From assembly GCA_018195615.1 (NCBI GenBank), contig JAGTPG010000001.1, forward strand, positions 2,232,501-2,296,500: a stretch of 64,000 nucleotides of DNA. The letters run 5' to 3'. Within the stretch, counting starts at the first letter, position 1, and each line of letters opens with the position of its first letter. Position numbers and translations under genes: made by a program. Of this stretch, positions 9,319 to 19,016 are shown one piece after another. The DNA comes from Streptomyces tuirus (GTDB lineage Bacteria > Actinomycetota > Actinomycetes > Streptomycetales > Streptomycetaceae). Under the pieces are notes generated by a model. It was not told the origin of the DNA, made no database searches, and was given only the letters and a program-made list of their open reading frames with translations.

Positions 9319-12300
9319 TCAGAGGGCGGGAGGCACCGCCGGTGGGCTGAGGCGCAGCGCGGAGAGGGCCTCGCGCACGGCCGCCTCCAGTTGCGGGTCA
9401 CGGCCCGCCGCCCAGTCCTGGGGGCGATCGCGACCTCGACGTCGGGGTCCACGCCCCGGTTCTCCAGGCCCCACCCGGGCCCGTCGAACCAGAACGCGTG
9501 CTTCGGCTGGGTGACGAGGGTGCCGTCGACGAGGACACAGGGGTCGTCCATGCCGAGCGCCCCGCCCCAGGTGCGGGTGCCGACCACCCGGCCGATGCCG
9601 TGGTGGCGTACGGCGTGGACGGCCATCTCGGCGTCGGAGCCGGTCCGTTCGTCGGCGAGGACGACGACCGGGCCGCGCGGCGCCTCCTGCGGGTAGGGGG
9701 CGGGGCCGCAGCGGCGGGACACGTCCCAGCCGCTGATCCGGCGGCTCAGCTTCTCCAGCAGCAGCGGCGAGATGTGGCCTCCGGTGTTGCCGCGCAGGTC
9801 CACGAGCAGCCCGTCGCGGGCGAGTTCCGGTCCGAGGTCCCGGTGGAGCGCGGCCCAGCCTGCGGACATCATGTCCGGCAGGTGCAGATAGCCGAGCCGC
9901 CCGCCGGAGCGCTCGCGGACCGTGGCCCGGCGCCCGCGCACCAGGTCGTGGTACCTCAGCTCGGCGTCCGAGGCGAGGGGAACGACCACGGCGTCGTGGT
10001 CGCGGCCGGCCCGGCGCAGCGTCAGGACCACCGGCTCTCCGGCCCGGCCGGCGAGGGCCGGAGCGGGCCCGTGCACCGGGTCCACGGGCCTGCCGTGCAC
10101 CGCGACGATCCGGTCGCCGGCCCGCGCGTCCACCCCGGGTTCGGCCAGCGGCGAGCGGGCCGCGGGCGCGGAGGACTCCCCCCTCACGATCCGGTCGATG
10201 CGCCAGGTGCCGTCGGCGTCCGGCGACAGGTCGGCGCCGAGCAGCCCCGGGGCCGGGGCGGACGGTCCCGGGACGGGCGGCCGTACATAGGCGTGCGAGG
10301 CGCCCAGTTCGCCGTGGAGTTCCCAGAGCACATCGGCGAGTTCGGCGTGGGTGCCGGCCCGGTTCGCCGGCTCGGCGTAGCGCTCGCGATGCCCGGCCCA
10401 GTCGGCCCCGGCGAGGTCGGCGCGCCAGAAGCCGTCCCGCATGAGCCGCCAGGCCTCGGCGAACATCTGCCGGCGCTCGGCGACCGGGTCGACGGTGACG
10501 CGGATCCGGCCGACCGGCACCGGCGTCCGCTGGCCGCCCGGAGCCGCGGGCCCGGCCAGGAGGCGGCCCGCGACCCGTACGGCGAGGCGCAGTCCGTCGC
10601 CGGAGACGGTGTACCCGTCGGCGTCCCCGGCGAGCGTGGTGCACTGCCGGGTCGTCAGGTCGTAGTGCTCCAGGCGGGTTCCCGGGGCGTCCGGCTCGGC
10701 CGCCGCCTCGCCGAGGTTGCCGGTCAGTGGGTGGCGGAGCCAGGCCAGACCGCCGGCGACCGCGGTCAGAGCGGTGCGCAGGCCGGGGCCGACCGGCACC
10801 GGGACGATCCGGTCGGCGAGGCCGTCGAAGTCCACCGTCATCGTGGCCGGGTCGTCGTCCGGACCGTACGGCCACGCCTGGCCGGGCCCGCTCCCGGGTC
10901 CGAACGGCGCGGGGGTCCCGGCCGCGAGCGCCACCAGGTAGGGGCGGACCCCGGGCAGGAAGCCGAGGTCGAAGCTGTGCTGGTCGTAGACGGGGTCGAA
11001 GGTGCGGTTGGACAGGAACGCCAGGAACCTGCCGTCCCGGGTGAAGACCGGGTCGGTGTCGTTGAAGCGCGGGGCGGTGACGTCGGTGACCCGGCCGTCG
11101 GACAGCCGGGCGAGGCGGATGTGCGAACCCTCCGCCGGGGTCGACCCGTCCGACGGGCGGTACAGCTCGGCCCACGCGAGATGGCGGGAGTCCGGGGAGA
11201 AGACGGGGCCGCGCACCTCGCGGTGGGCGCTGCGGGCGATCTCGGTGATCTTGCCGGACTCCAGGTCGACGACGAGCAGGCGTCCGTCGTCGCAGGCCAC
11301 CGCGCAGCTCCCGCCGTCCGGGGCCGCGACGAGTCCGACCACCCGGCCGAGTTCGCCGTGCCCGATCCGGCGGGGACCGGAGGCACCGGGCCGGGCGATC
11401 TCCAGGCCGTCCTCGCCGCCGGCGTCGCTCACGCAGGCGACGCCGCCGTCCGCGGGCAGCGCGACGGGCAGCCGTCGGCGCACTCCCGGGTCGTCGAGCA
11501 GGGTCCGGGGCACGCCGGCCGCGGCCGAGAGCAGGTGGACGGTGCCACGCACCTCGACGGCGACGGTGTCCCCGGCGGCGTCGAGGGTGAAGTCACCGAG
11601 CGCCTGTTCGCCGGTGACCTGGAACGGCAGCCGCCCGGCGCGCAGGCCGCCGAGCGTGATGCGCAGGCGTACGGGCGCGTCGTCGAGCGACGGCAGCAGC
11701 CACAGGTCGCCGCCGGCGGCGTAGACGACCCTGCGGCCGTCGGTCGTCGCGTGGCGGGCGTAGTGACCGGCCGACGGCGTGTGCCGGCGCAGCCCGGAGC
11801 CGTCGGGCGCGGCGGAGTACAGGGCGCCGGTGCCCTCGTGGTCGGAGAGGAAGGCGATCCGGCCGTCCACCCACATGGGGTTGACGAGGTGGCCGCCGAC
11901 GTCCGCGAGGATCCGGGTGAACTCGGTGCCGTCCGGCGCGTACCAGATCCGGCCGCCCATGCCGCCGCCGTACCGCTTCCAGCAGGCGGGGTCCCGGAAC
12001 ACGGGCGTGCCCAGCAGGACCGCACCGGCCGGCCCGTGCGCGACAGTATCGGCGGGGCCGTACGGAAGGCGCCGCGCGGGGCGGTCCAGCGGCACGGCCC
12101 AGGCCCACGTGCGCCACTTCCCGTGCCCGGGGGTGCTTCTGACGGCCAGCACCTCGGTCGGGGACAGCCAGCCCCGTACGGCGCAGTCGGCGTCGCCCCA
12201 GTGGGTCAGGCGCCGGTACGGCTCGGAGCCGGCGCGGTCCGGCCCGGTGTCCACCACGGCCGTGTGCAGGTCGTGGTCCGCCGTCCAGGCCACGCGCCGG

Positions 12301-12488
12301 GCGTCGGGGCTGAGCCGGGGGTGTTCGGCGGACCCGGCCCCGGTGGTCACGCGCCGCGCGACCGCTGCCGTCCCGGCGGCATCCGGGAGCGGGGCCAGCC
12401 AGACGTCGCCGTCGGCGACGAAGGTCACGAGGTCCCCGGCGAGGTGCGGATGGGCCAGGTACGGGGTGAGGGCGGTGTCGTCCGTCAT
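9319..12488 (-). CDS. Tricorn-type self-compartmentalising protease (S41), cluster A
   Basis: About 1056 aa. The N-terminal two thirds are WD/YncE-like beta-propeller blades (LSPDARRVAWTADHD, FTRDGRFLAFLSNRTF). Then follow a helical region, a PDZ domain (GDRIVAVHGRPVDP) and an S41 protease core. Tricorn catalytic residues are recognisable: Ser-His in ELGASHAY (about 730-731), the nucleophile in ERTGSDAE (about 950), and Glu in GWGLENRG (about 1009). Tricorn cleaves oligopeptides from the proteasome. The gene overlaps the upstream adenylating-enzyme gene by ATGA. In this operon it may process a peptide or act as a resistant target copy (inference). One C is missing near 9421. Confidence 0.92.
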
Positions 12489-14460
12489 GCGTCCACCAGG
12501 CGGCGGTCGATGACGGGCTTGATCTTGCCGCTGGTGGCGTTGCGGGTGAGGCCGCCCTCGGGAAGGCACTCGACGGTCAGCTCGAAGACGTCGAGCGCGT
12601 CGTTGAACAGGTGCTCCTGGTCGAGGGTCTTGAACTGCCGCGTCAAGTGATCGCGGACCTCCCCGGCGTCCAGGGCCAGAGGCGACTCGACCCGGGCGAT
12701 CACGGTCTCCCTGCCGTCCACGGAGACGATCTCGACCTGGAGCTGGGAGACCCGGAACACCTCCAGGGCCGCGAGCATCTCGGCGTGCGTGACCGTGGCG
12801 CCCTTGACCTTGACCTGTCCGTCGGCGCGGCCCAGGTACTCCAGCACGGGTCCGGACACACCGCACGGGCAGTCGTGGTGGAAGACCCTGCCCAGGTCGC
12901 CGATACGGTAGCGGATCAGCGGCCCCTCGAACTTCTGCAGGCTGGTGATCAGCAGCTCGCCGGGTTCGCCCTCCGGGACGGGGGCGAGGTTCTCGTCGAC
13001 GACCTCGATGAGGTTGTAGTCGGGGCAGGCGTGGTGCAGCGTCCCGCCCATCCGCGCGCACTGGTAGCCCAGTTGGGCACCGTCGTTGGCGGCCAGGATG
13101 CTGGTGACGACACGGGCGCCGAGCTCCTGGCGCAGCCAGTCCTTGTCGGTCTCGGTCATGGGCGTGCCGCCGTAGATGACCTTCTCCAGGCGCAGGCCGG
13201 GCCGCCGCTGCTTCGCCTCGCGCAGCAGCGGCATGATCAGCACGGGCAGGCCCAGCAGGACGTTCGCCTCGAACCTCTCGCAGAGCATCAGCAGGTCGTC
13301 CACGGAGATGGCCTGCGCGGTGGAGTAGCACTCCAGGGGCATCCGCGAGAGTTCACAGAGGGTGGTGCTCAGACCGCCGTACAGACCGCCGCCGTACAGG
13401 GTGTTGATCAGCCGGTCGCCGTTCTCCAGCCCCAGGGTGCGGAAGAGGGGGATGGCCTCGCGGATCATGTTCTCCCAGTCGGTGCGGGAGTACACGATGT
13501 AGCGGGGGCGCCGGTGCTGGCGCCGCTGCGCAGCACCTCGCCCGTGCGTGGCCGGTCGGTGGACATGCCGCGGCTGCCCGGCAGCGAGTTCGCCTCCAGC
13601 GCCTCCTTCTCCAGGACGGGCAGCCGGCCGAGGTCGTCCAGCCCGGTCACGGACGGCAGGTCGCGGTAGAACGGGGTACGGCGGGCCTGCCCGACCAGAT
13701 AGCGCAGCCGGGCACCCACCCGGTCGGCCTCCCGCGCCCTGTCGGCGCTGCGCGCAGCGGACAAGGTCGTGCCCCGCAGGTGCTCGCGCCGCAGGAGCCG
13801 GTTCGGCCACGGCGCCCGGCAGTCCTCGGCGGGCACGTCGCCCACCAGCCCGGCCGGGTCCGCGGCCTCCTGCGGTCCGAGGACGATCAGGATGTCCTCG
13901 GTGTCGCCGGACGGCGGGGCGGAGACCGGTTCGGCGAAGACGGCCGGGTCGAAGGGGGATTCGGGACGGGCGTCAGAGGTGCCCGTACGCAGGACCGGTA
14001 CGACATCGGGCACGGAGACCAGCCGTGCCCCGGCCGGGACCGGGGCGTCCGCGGCGGTCACCCGCAGCGGCGGAAGGGGATGGCCGAAGGCGCGCAACTG
14101 CCCGGCGAGCGTGGTCCAGAAGGACTCCCGGGCGGTACGGACGACGACCTCGTTGCCCACGGCCCAGGCGAGCAGCAGGCCACGCAGGGTGTTGCCGGGC
14201 CGGTGGTCGTCGAGGACGACCACACCGGCCGGCGAGAGCAGGTAGACGTCGTCGCTGTCGACCGCCGGCTGCCAGGGGTACTGGCCGAGGCCCCCGAGGA
14301 GCCGGTCCAGTCCTTCGGTGACGGCGGCACCGGCGAACAGCCCGGCCAGGGCGGGCAGCCGGGCCTCGTGGAGCAGCCGGGCGAGCCCGGAGTCCGGGTC
14401 GGCGAGGGCCCGCTCGGCGTCCTCGACCGTCAGCAGCAGATCGGTGGGGTAGTACCTCAT
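12485..14460 (-). CDS. LuxE/PaaK-like acyl-adenylating enzyme with LuxC-like N-terminal region, cluster A
   Basis: About 658 aa. The C-terminal 400 residues belong to the PaaK/LuxE/F390-synthetase adenylating family: RSGASTGAP is the phosphate loop, followed by VIYGGTPMTE, IRYRIGDLGRVF, EYLGRADGQVKVKG and the C-terminal lysine segment TSGKIKPVIDRR. The N-terminal 270 residues contain SPAGVVVLDDHRPGNTLRGL and AVGNEVVVRTARESFWTTL, reminiscent of the LuxC acyl-CoA reductase fold but too short to be sure. It probably activates a carboxylate as acyl-AMP. Starts and stops overlap neighbours by ATGA. One C is missing near 13505. Confidence 0.85.
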
Positions 14461-15986
14461 GAGACGTTCCTCAGCTCGGCGGGGGCGGAGGGCTCTGCGG
14501 GGGCGGAGGGCTCGACGCGGGCGGCAGTCTCCGCGGGGGCGGAGGGCTCCACGGACGCGGGAGCCACCACAGAAGCGGAGGACTTCACGGACGCGGGAGC
14601 CACCACAGAAGCGGAGAGCTCCACGGACGCGGGAGCCACCACAGAAGCGGAGAGCTCCACGGACGCGGGAGCCACCACAGAAGCGGAGGACTTCACGGAC
14701 GCGGGAGCCACCACAGAAGCGGAGGACTCCACAGAAGCAGGAGCCACCACAGAAGCGGACGGCTCCACAGAACCGGACGGCTCCACAGAACCGGACGGCT
14801 CCACAGAAGCGGACGGCTTCACCGAGATGGAGCGGACGCACTCGCGCAGGAAATCGCCCAGGACGGCCGAGTCGCGGTGGGAGGCCTCAACGAACACCGG
14901 CACCAGCCATTCCTGGTAGGTGACGTGGTCCGGCAGCGGCTCGTCCGGGCCGAGCCGGTGCAGTCGGTCCACGCACGGGTGGTGCGCCAGATGGTCGGGG
15001 ACGGTGACGTCGACCGTCGTGCCCGGCGGCAGATGGTGCCCGGGGAACACCAGCCACGCGTGGTACCGCCCGGTCGCCCCGGACGGCTCCGGCCGGGCGA
15101 GCCCCAGCCGGATGGCGATCTCGTGCACGGGCAGATGGATGCCGGTGTGCCGTTCGTGCGCGGTGATGACCCCGGCGCCGCCGACCCGGTTGGCGACCTC
15201 CAGGAAGACCAGGTCTTTCTCGGGAGTCTCGAACATCTCCAGGTGCAGGCAGCCCTCGGCGATGCCGAGAGCCTTGACGACCCGGGCGGCGAAGGCGAAG
15301 TGTTCGTCGTCGTGCGGCAGTTGGTACGAGCCGAGCGGGGTCCCGGTGACGAAGTCGACCGGCTTGGTGATGTACCGGCTCACCACGAGGTGCACCAGCT
15401 CGCCGTCGCTGACCAGCCCGTCGGCGTGCAGGATGTCGCCCTCGACGTACTCCTCCAGCTGGTGCTCCCGCGGGTCGTCCAGCCTGCGGTAGGCGGTCAG
15501 GGCCTCCCTGGCGGTCGCGTACACGGTGACGCCCTCGCTGGAGGCGCCCTGCCGGGGCTTGACGACGGTCCGGCCGGACCAGGGAAGCGGACCGCACGCG
15601 GGCGGGGCGGCGACGAAGCGCGGGTACCTGATGCCCGAGCCGGCCAGGGCGGCCTTCATGCTGACCTTGTCCCGCACCCGCTCCACCTGGGAGAGGTCCG
15701 GACCCGGCAGGCCGAGGTGCTCCCGCACGCGCCAGGCCTCGAACATGGCGAACTCCGAGAGAGAGAGCACCTTTTCGTAACCGTCGGCGCGCGAGGTGCG
15801 GGCGAGGATGCCGTCCAGGAGCTCCTCGCCCTCGTCGAGCACGAGCCGGCGGCACCTCAGTTCGGACGGCAGGTCGGCCATGCGGTGTGGCTGGCCGATG
15901 TACGTGACGTCGTGGCGGTCGTGGTCGATAGCGCGGTGGTAGTCGATCTTGCGGTACGGAACCTGGTGTATGACGAGAATCCTCAT
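14457..15986 (-). CDS. ATP-grasp ligase with repetitive C-terminal tail, cluster A
   Basis: A 509-aa protein. Residues 1-390 are an ATP-grasp carboxylate-amine ligase: ATP lysine in TVVKPRQGASSEGV, hinge LEEYVEGDILHADGL, and metal-binding end EMFETPEKDLVFLEVANRVGG. It would form an amide from an acyl-phosphate. Residues about 391-509 are low-complexity: four 6-residue units (VEPSGS type), then six 12-residue units (VVAPASV + ESSAS type), then an Ala/Pro/Glu tail. The ATG at 15984-15986 overlaps the KAS III stop. The fused disordered tail is odd for this family and may tether partners. The frame is intact. Confidence 0.9.
   Translation of the reverse strand: MRILVIHQVPYRKIDYHRAIDHDRHDVTYIGQPHRMADLPSELRCRRLVLDEGEELLDGILARTSRADGYEKVLSLSEFAMFEAWRVREHLGLPGPDLSQVERVRDKVSMKAALAGSGIRYPRFVAAPPACGPLPWSGRTVVKPRQGASSEGVTVYATAREALTAYRRLDDPREHQLEEYVEGDILHADGLVSDGELVHLVVSRYITKPVDFVTGTPLGSYQLPHDDEHFAFAARVVKALGIAEGCLHLEMFETPEKDLVFLEVANRVGGAGVITAHERHTGIHLPVHEIAIRLGLARPEPSGATGRYHAWLVFPGHHLPPGTTVDVTVPDHLAHHPCVDRLHRLGPDEPLPDHVTYQEWLVPVFVEASHRDSAVLGDFLRECVRSISVKPSASVEPSGSVEPSGSVEPSASVVAPASVESSASVVAPASVKSSASVVAPASVELSASVVAPASVELSASVVAPASVKSSASVVAPASVEPSAPAETAARVEPSAPAEPSAPAELRNVS
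14551..14838. repeat. In-frame coding minisatellite: 36-bp x 6 and 18-bp x 4
   Basis: Six 36-bp direct repeats start at 14551, 14587, 14623, 14659, 14695 and 14731, each containing GGAGCCACCACAGAAGC. They are followed by four 18-bp units (ACAGAACCGGACGGCTCC type) to about 14838. Both unit lengths are multiples of three, so copy-number change keeps the ATP-grasp frame open. They encode the disordered tail of the ligase. Confidence 0.9.
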
Positions 15987-16954
15987 CCTTGAATCCCCCG
16001 GTATTCCAAGGCCGTGATGCCCCAGCTGAACCCCATGGCGCTGGTCGCCAGCACGACCAGGTCCCCGCGGCGCAGCCGCCGCTCGTCCGCCAGCTCCCTT
16101 AGGGCGATGAGGGTGTCGGCACCGCCCATGTGGCCGAGCCGGTCGTAGTTGAAGACGCTGCGCCCGGCCGGGATCCCGATGGTGTCCAGGAGCCGTTCGT
16201 GCATCCGCCGGTCACCCTGGTTGATCAGGAAGTGGTCGATGTCGTCCGGAGTCCGGCCGAGCGCCGTCAGGGTCTGCTGGAGCAGCGCCGAGAAGTTCGC
16301 CACGTAGGCCTCGGACAGCCCGGGCCGGTGCGGTTGTCTGCGGATCCGGACCCGGCCCTGCCGCCACTCCCCGGCGTAGTAGTCCGCCCAGCCGGGATCG
16401 GTGCGCATGGCCGAGTGCAGCAGCTCGAACGCCCGGGGGCCGTCGGCGGCGACGAGCATCGCCGCCGCGGCGTCCCCGAAGTTGAACAGCGCCCGGGAGC
16501 CCGGGTCGGTGTGGTCCACCATCCGGCTGAGCCGGTCGGCGACGAGCACCAGGGCGTACTCGCCCGGGCCCGGGGCGGGTCCGTCCAGGGCCACCCGCAG
16601 TGCCACCATGCCGGAGTTGCAGAAGTTGGTGACCTCGAAGCAGTGCGCCCGGTCGATGCCCAGCTCATGGGCGACCTTCGCGGCGGGCGACCAGAACGGG
16701 ATGTCCCACTCTCCCGAACCCGCGTAGATCACCTTGCGGATCGCGTCGCGCGGCACCGGCGTGCGCCGCAGGACGGCCGAGGCCGCCCGCAGCGCCAGCT
16801 CCCAGGACAGCTCGTGCTCCCCGAGGGCGGGGAACTCCTTGCTGTGGGTGACCTCCAGGATGTCCGGGACCGGCACACCGGACGCGGCGTGCATGTCCTC
16901 GGCGCTGATCCGCGAGGCGGGGAAGCATACGTCGAAGTCGACTATGCCGCCCAC
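15983..16954 (-). CDS. KAS III (FabH-like) homologue with exchanged His/Asn, cluster A
   Basis: A 323-aa thiolase-fold protein aligned end to end with FabH. The nucleophile Cys112 is present in TNFCNSGM. FabH His244 (PHQAN) aligns with Asn245 in LINQGD, and FabH Asn274 (GNTSAA) aligns with His275 in LGHMGGAD, so the two other triad residues look exchanged. The end GFSWGITALEY is family-typical. It may condense or transfer an acyl group, possibly without decarboxylative chemistry (inference). The ATG at 16952-16954 overlaps the oxygenase gene by 13 bp and its stop overlaps the ATP-grasp start by ATGA. Confidence 0.88.
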   Translation of the reverse strand: MGGIVDFDVCFPASRISAEDMHAASGVPVPDILEVTHSKEFPALGEHELSWELALRAASAVLRRTPVPRDAIRKVIYAGSGEWDIPFWSPAAKVAHELGIDRAHCFEVTNFCNSGMVALRVALDGPAPGPGEYALVLVADRLSRMVDHTDPGSRALFNFGDAAAAMLVAADGPRAFELLHSAMRTDPGWADYYAGEWRQGRVRIRRQPHRPGLSEAYVANFSALLQQTLTALGRTPDDIDHFLINQGDRRMHERLLDTIGIPAGRSVFNYDRLGHMGGADTLIALRELADERRLRRGDLVVLATSAMGFSWGITALEYRGIQG

Positions 16955-17796
16955 TGCTCACCCGATTCGATGCTGACCCGGTGCACCGTCCGGTTCACGC
17001 CCGGCTCCACGTCGGTGGCCGCGTGATACGTCGTCCTGGTCTTCCACACCAGCAGGTCGTTGGTGGTCCAGCGGTGGGTGTAGACGTGCTCGGGGTCCTG
17101 GATCAGGCCGTCGACGAGGGTGAAGAACTCCTCGGTCTCGTTGGCGTCGAAGCCGGCCACGCCCTCCATGTACTCGCGGGATCCGTACAGGTACGGGCGG
17201 CCGGTGACCTCGTCGTGCCGTACCAGAGGATGGCGTACGGGCGGGTGCTCCGTCTCGGCCTGCGCCTTGAACTCCGCGGCGGACAGCCCGACGTGCTCGG
17301 GGCGGATCCGCAGCCGCTTGGCCACGGTGTGGATCCCGGTGCGGTCGGCCAGCTTCCGCTTCCACTCCTCGGGCAGCCGGTCGTACACGTCCACGGCGCT
17401 GGCGAAGAGGGTGTGGCCGCTGGTACCGGGGACGTTGACGCCGTGCAGCATGGTGAACGGCGCGGGGTCCGCCACGAAGGTGGAGTCCTGGTGCCAGAAG
17501 TTGCCCACCCGGGCCACGCCGATCGGCTTGTCGTTCCTGACCTCGTTGGACGAGATCATGATCTCCGGGAACTCCGGGTGGCGGTACTTGCTGATCACGA
17601 ACGGCACGGGCCGGCCGAGGCGCGAAGCCAGGGCTATCTGCTGCTTCGCCGTGAGCTCGATGGAGCGGACGACGACCAGCTGGCGCTCGTGCACGTTGCG
17701 GACGAGTTCGTCGAAGACCTCGGGCCGCTCCAGGTCCTGGTACGTGGCCCCGGTCAGCTCGGCACCGATGTAGGGGGTGATGTCGGTGAACTTCAC
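16942..17796 (-). CDS. TauD/TfdA-like Fe(II)/2-oxoglutarate dioxygenase, cluster A
   Basis: A 284-aa oxygenase. The iron facial triad is visible as His102 and Asp104 in FWHQDSTF and His258 in TTYHAATD; the 2-oxoglutarate-binding arginine lies in NRTVHRVSI (about 269-273). It would hydroxylate, desaturate or otherwise oxidise a pathway intermediate using O2. The GTG at 17794-17796 is chosen because GAGGGAGA lies just upstream and KFTDITPYIGAEL is the usual family start. It begins 11 nt after the ALA-synthase-like gene. Confidence 0.92.
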   Translation of the reverse strand: MKFTDITPYIGAELTGATYQDLERPEVFDELVRNVHERQLVVVRSIELTAKQQIALASRLGRPVPFVISKYRHPEFPEIMISSNEVRNDKPIGVARVGNFWHQDSTFVADPAPFTMLHGVNVPGTSGHTLFASAVDVYDRLPEEWKRKLADRTGIHTVAKRLRIRPEHVGLSAAEFKAQAETEHPPVRHPLVRHDEVTGRPYLYGSREYMEGVAGFDANETEEFFTLVDGLIQDPEHVYTHRWTTNDLLVWKTRTTYHAATDVEPGVNRTVHRVSIESGEQWAA

Positions 17797-17807
17797 GAGA
17801 GTCTCCC

Positions 17808-19016
17808 TCAGGCGTCTGCCAGGCACGCGCTGAGCGCCTGGACGAAGTAGTCGATCTGCTCCCGGGTGCGGTACGGAGCCACGGTCACCCGGAACCGTTC
17901 GGTGCCCCTGGGCACCGAGGGGAAGTTGATGGGCTGGACGTAGATGCCGAAGTCGTCCAGCAGGTGCCGGGCCACGCGACGGACGCGCTCGGCGCCCGGG
18001 ACCATGACGGGAACGAGATGGCTGTCGGCGTCGATGAACTCGATGCCGGCCGCACGCAGGGCGTTCTTCGTGTACCGGGTCCCCGAGTCCAGGGCGACGC
18101 GCAGTTCACCGTCGCGCTGCACCAGTTCCAGGCCCTTGAGCGTGGCGTCCACGCCGGCCTGGGGCAGGGCGGTGGTGAAGATGAAGCCGGGTGCGAAGGA
18201 GCGCACGTAGTCCAGGGCGCTGTCGGGCCCGGCCACATAGCCGCCGACCGTCCCGATGGCCTTGCCGAAGACCCCCTGGATGAAGGTCGCCCGATGGTCG
18301 CCGAGTTCCTCGCTCAGGCCTCCGCCCGTCGGTCCCCGCACGCCGATGGCGTGCGTCTCGTCGACAAAAGTGAGCGCGTTGTACCGCTCGGCAAGATCGA
18401 GAAAGGCGCTCAGCGGCGCGACGTCCCCGTCCATGGAATAGACGGTCTCGAACACGATGATTTTGGGCTGCTCGATCGGGTACTGAGCAAGATCGCTTTC
18501 CAGAGCGTCCACGTCATTGTGCCGGAATACATGCTTCCGGCATCCCGTACGGGATATTCCCTCGATGAGCGAGCGGTGATTCAGGGCGTCCGAGAACACG
18601 ACCGTGTCCGGCACCGCGGAGATCATGGTGCTCAGTGACTCGAAGTTCGCGACGTATCCACTGGAGAAGATGAGCGCCCGCTCTTTCCCGTGCCAGGCGG
18701 CGAGCCTCTCCTCCAGCTCCACATGACTGGCGCTGGTGCCCGCGATATTGCGGGACCCGCCGTTTCCGGTGCCGTGCCGGAAGGTGGACTCGATCTGCGC
18801 GAGAATGACCTCCGGGTGCTGGCTCAGCCCCAGGTAGTCGTTGCTGCACCAGACCTGGAGGCGCCGGTCGCCGTACTGGGTCTGGCCACGGTCGTCGGCC
18901 CGGTGGGCGCCCGCGATGAATTCGCGGTAGAGCCCGTTCACCTTCAGGTCATCGAGCCGTCTGCGGAATTCACCGAGAAGGACAGCTTCCCGCGCCTCAC
19001 TGCCGATGATGGTCAC
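17808..19016 (-). CDS. 5-Aminolevulinate synthase-like alpha-oxoamine synthase, cluster A
   Basis: A 402-aa PLP enzyme. It carries the ALAS-type blocks VWCSNDYLG, GSRNIAGT, SDALNHRSLIEGI, FRHNDV, FETVYSMDGD and IYVQPINFPSVPRGTERFR. The PLP lysine is Lys252 in FGKAIG; Asp219 and His222 are in FVDETHAIG. ALAS condenses glycine with succinyl-CoA. Streptomyces make haem precursor by the glutamyl-tRNA route, so a cluster-borne ALAS implies specialised metabolism, as in C5N-unit pathways; the acyl donor may differ here. The GTG at 19014-19016 overlaps the stop of the upstream 50-aa peptide gene by GTGA. Confidence 0.93.
   Translation of the reverse strand: MTIIGSEAREAVLLGEFRRRLDDLKVNGLYREFIAGAHRADDRGQTQYGDRRLQVWCSNDYLGLSQHPEVILAQIESTFRHGTGNGGSRNIAGTSASHVELEERLAAWHGKERALIFSSGYVANFESLSTMISAVPDTVVFSDALNHRSLIEGISRTGCRKHVFRHNDVDALESDLAQYPIEQPKIIVFETVYSMDGDVAPLSAFLDLAERYNALTFVDETHAIGVRGPTGGGLSEELGDHRATFIQGVFGKAIGTVGGYVAGPDSALDYVRSFAPGFIFTTALPQAGVDATLKGLELVQRDGELRVALDSGTRYTKNALRAAGIEFIDADSHLVPVMVPGAERVRRVARHLLDDFGIYVQPINFPSVPRGTERFRVTVAPYRTREQIDYFVQALSACLADA

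Noticed and set aside
9498..12650. A plus-strand open frame of about 1050 codons opposite tricorn
   Set aside because: High-GC DNA leaves long stop-free antisense frames; composition is unlike proteins and no motif is present.
7905..13331. A very long open frame (about 1800 codons) on the minus strand across the tricorn and MFS genes
   Set aside because: It joins the 3' half of the adenylating enzyme and most of tricorn in frame, then runs into other frames with Arg/Pro/Gly-rich composition. Real gene boundaries, ATGA overlap and motifs show three separate genes.
14551..14838. CRISPR-like array of regular repeats
   Set aside because: Units are contiguous with no spacers, are in frame with the ATP-grasp gene and are 18 or 36 bp long.
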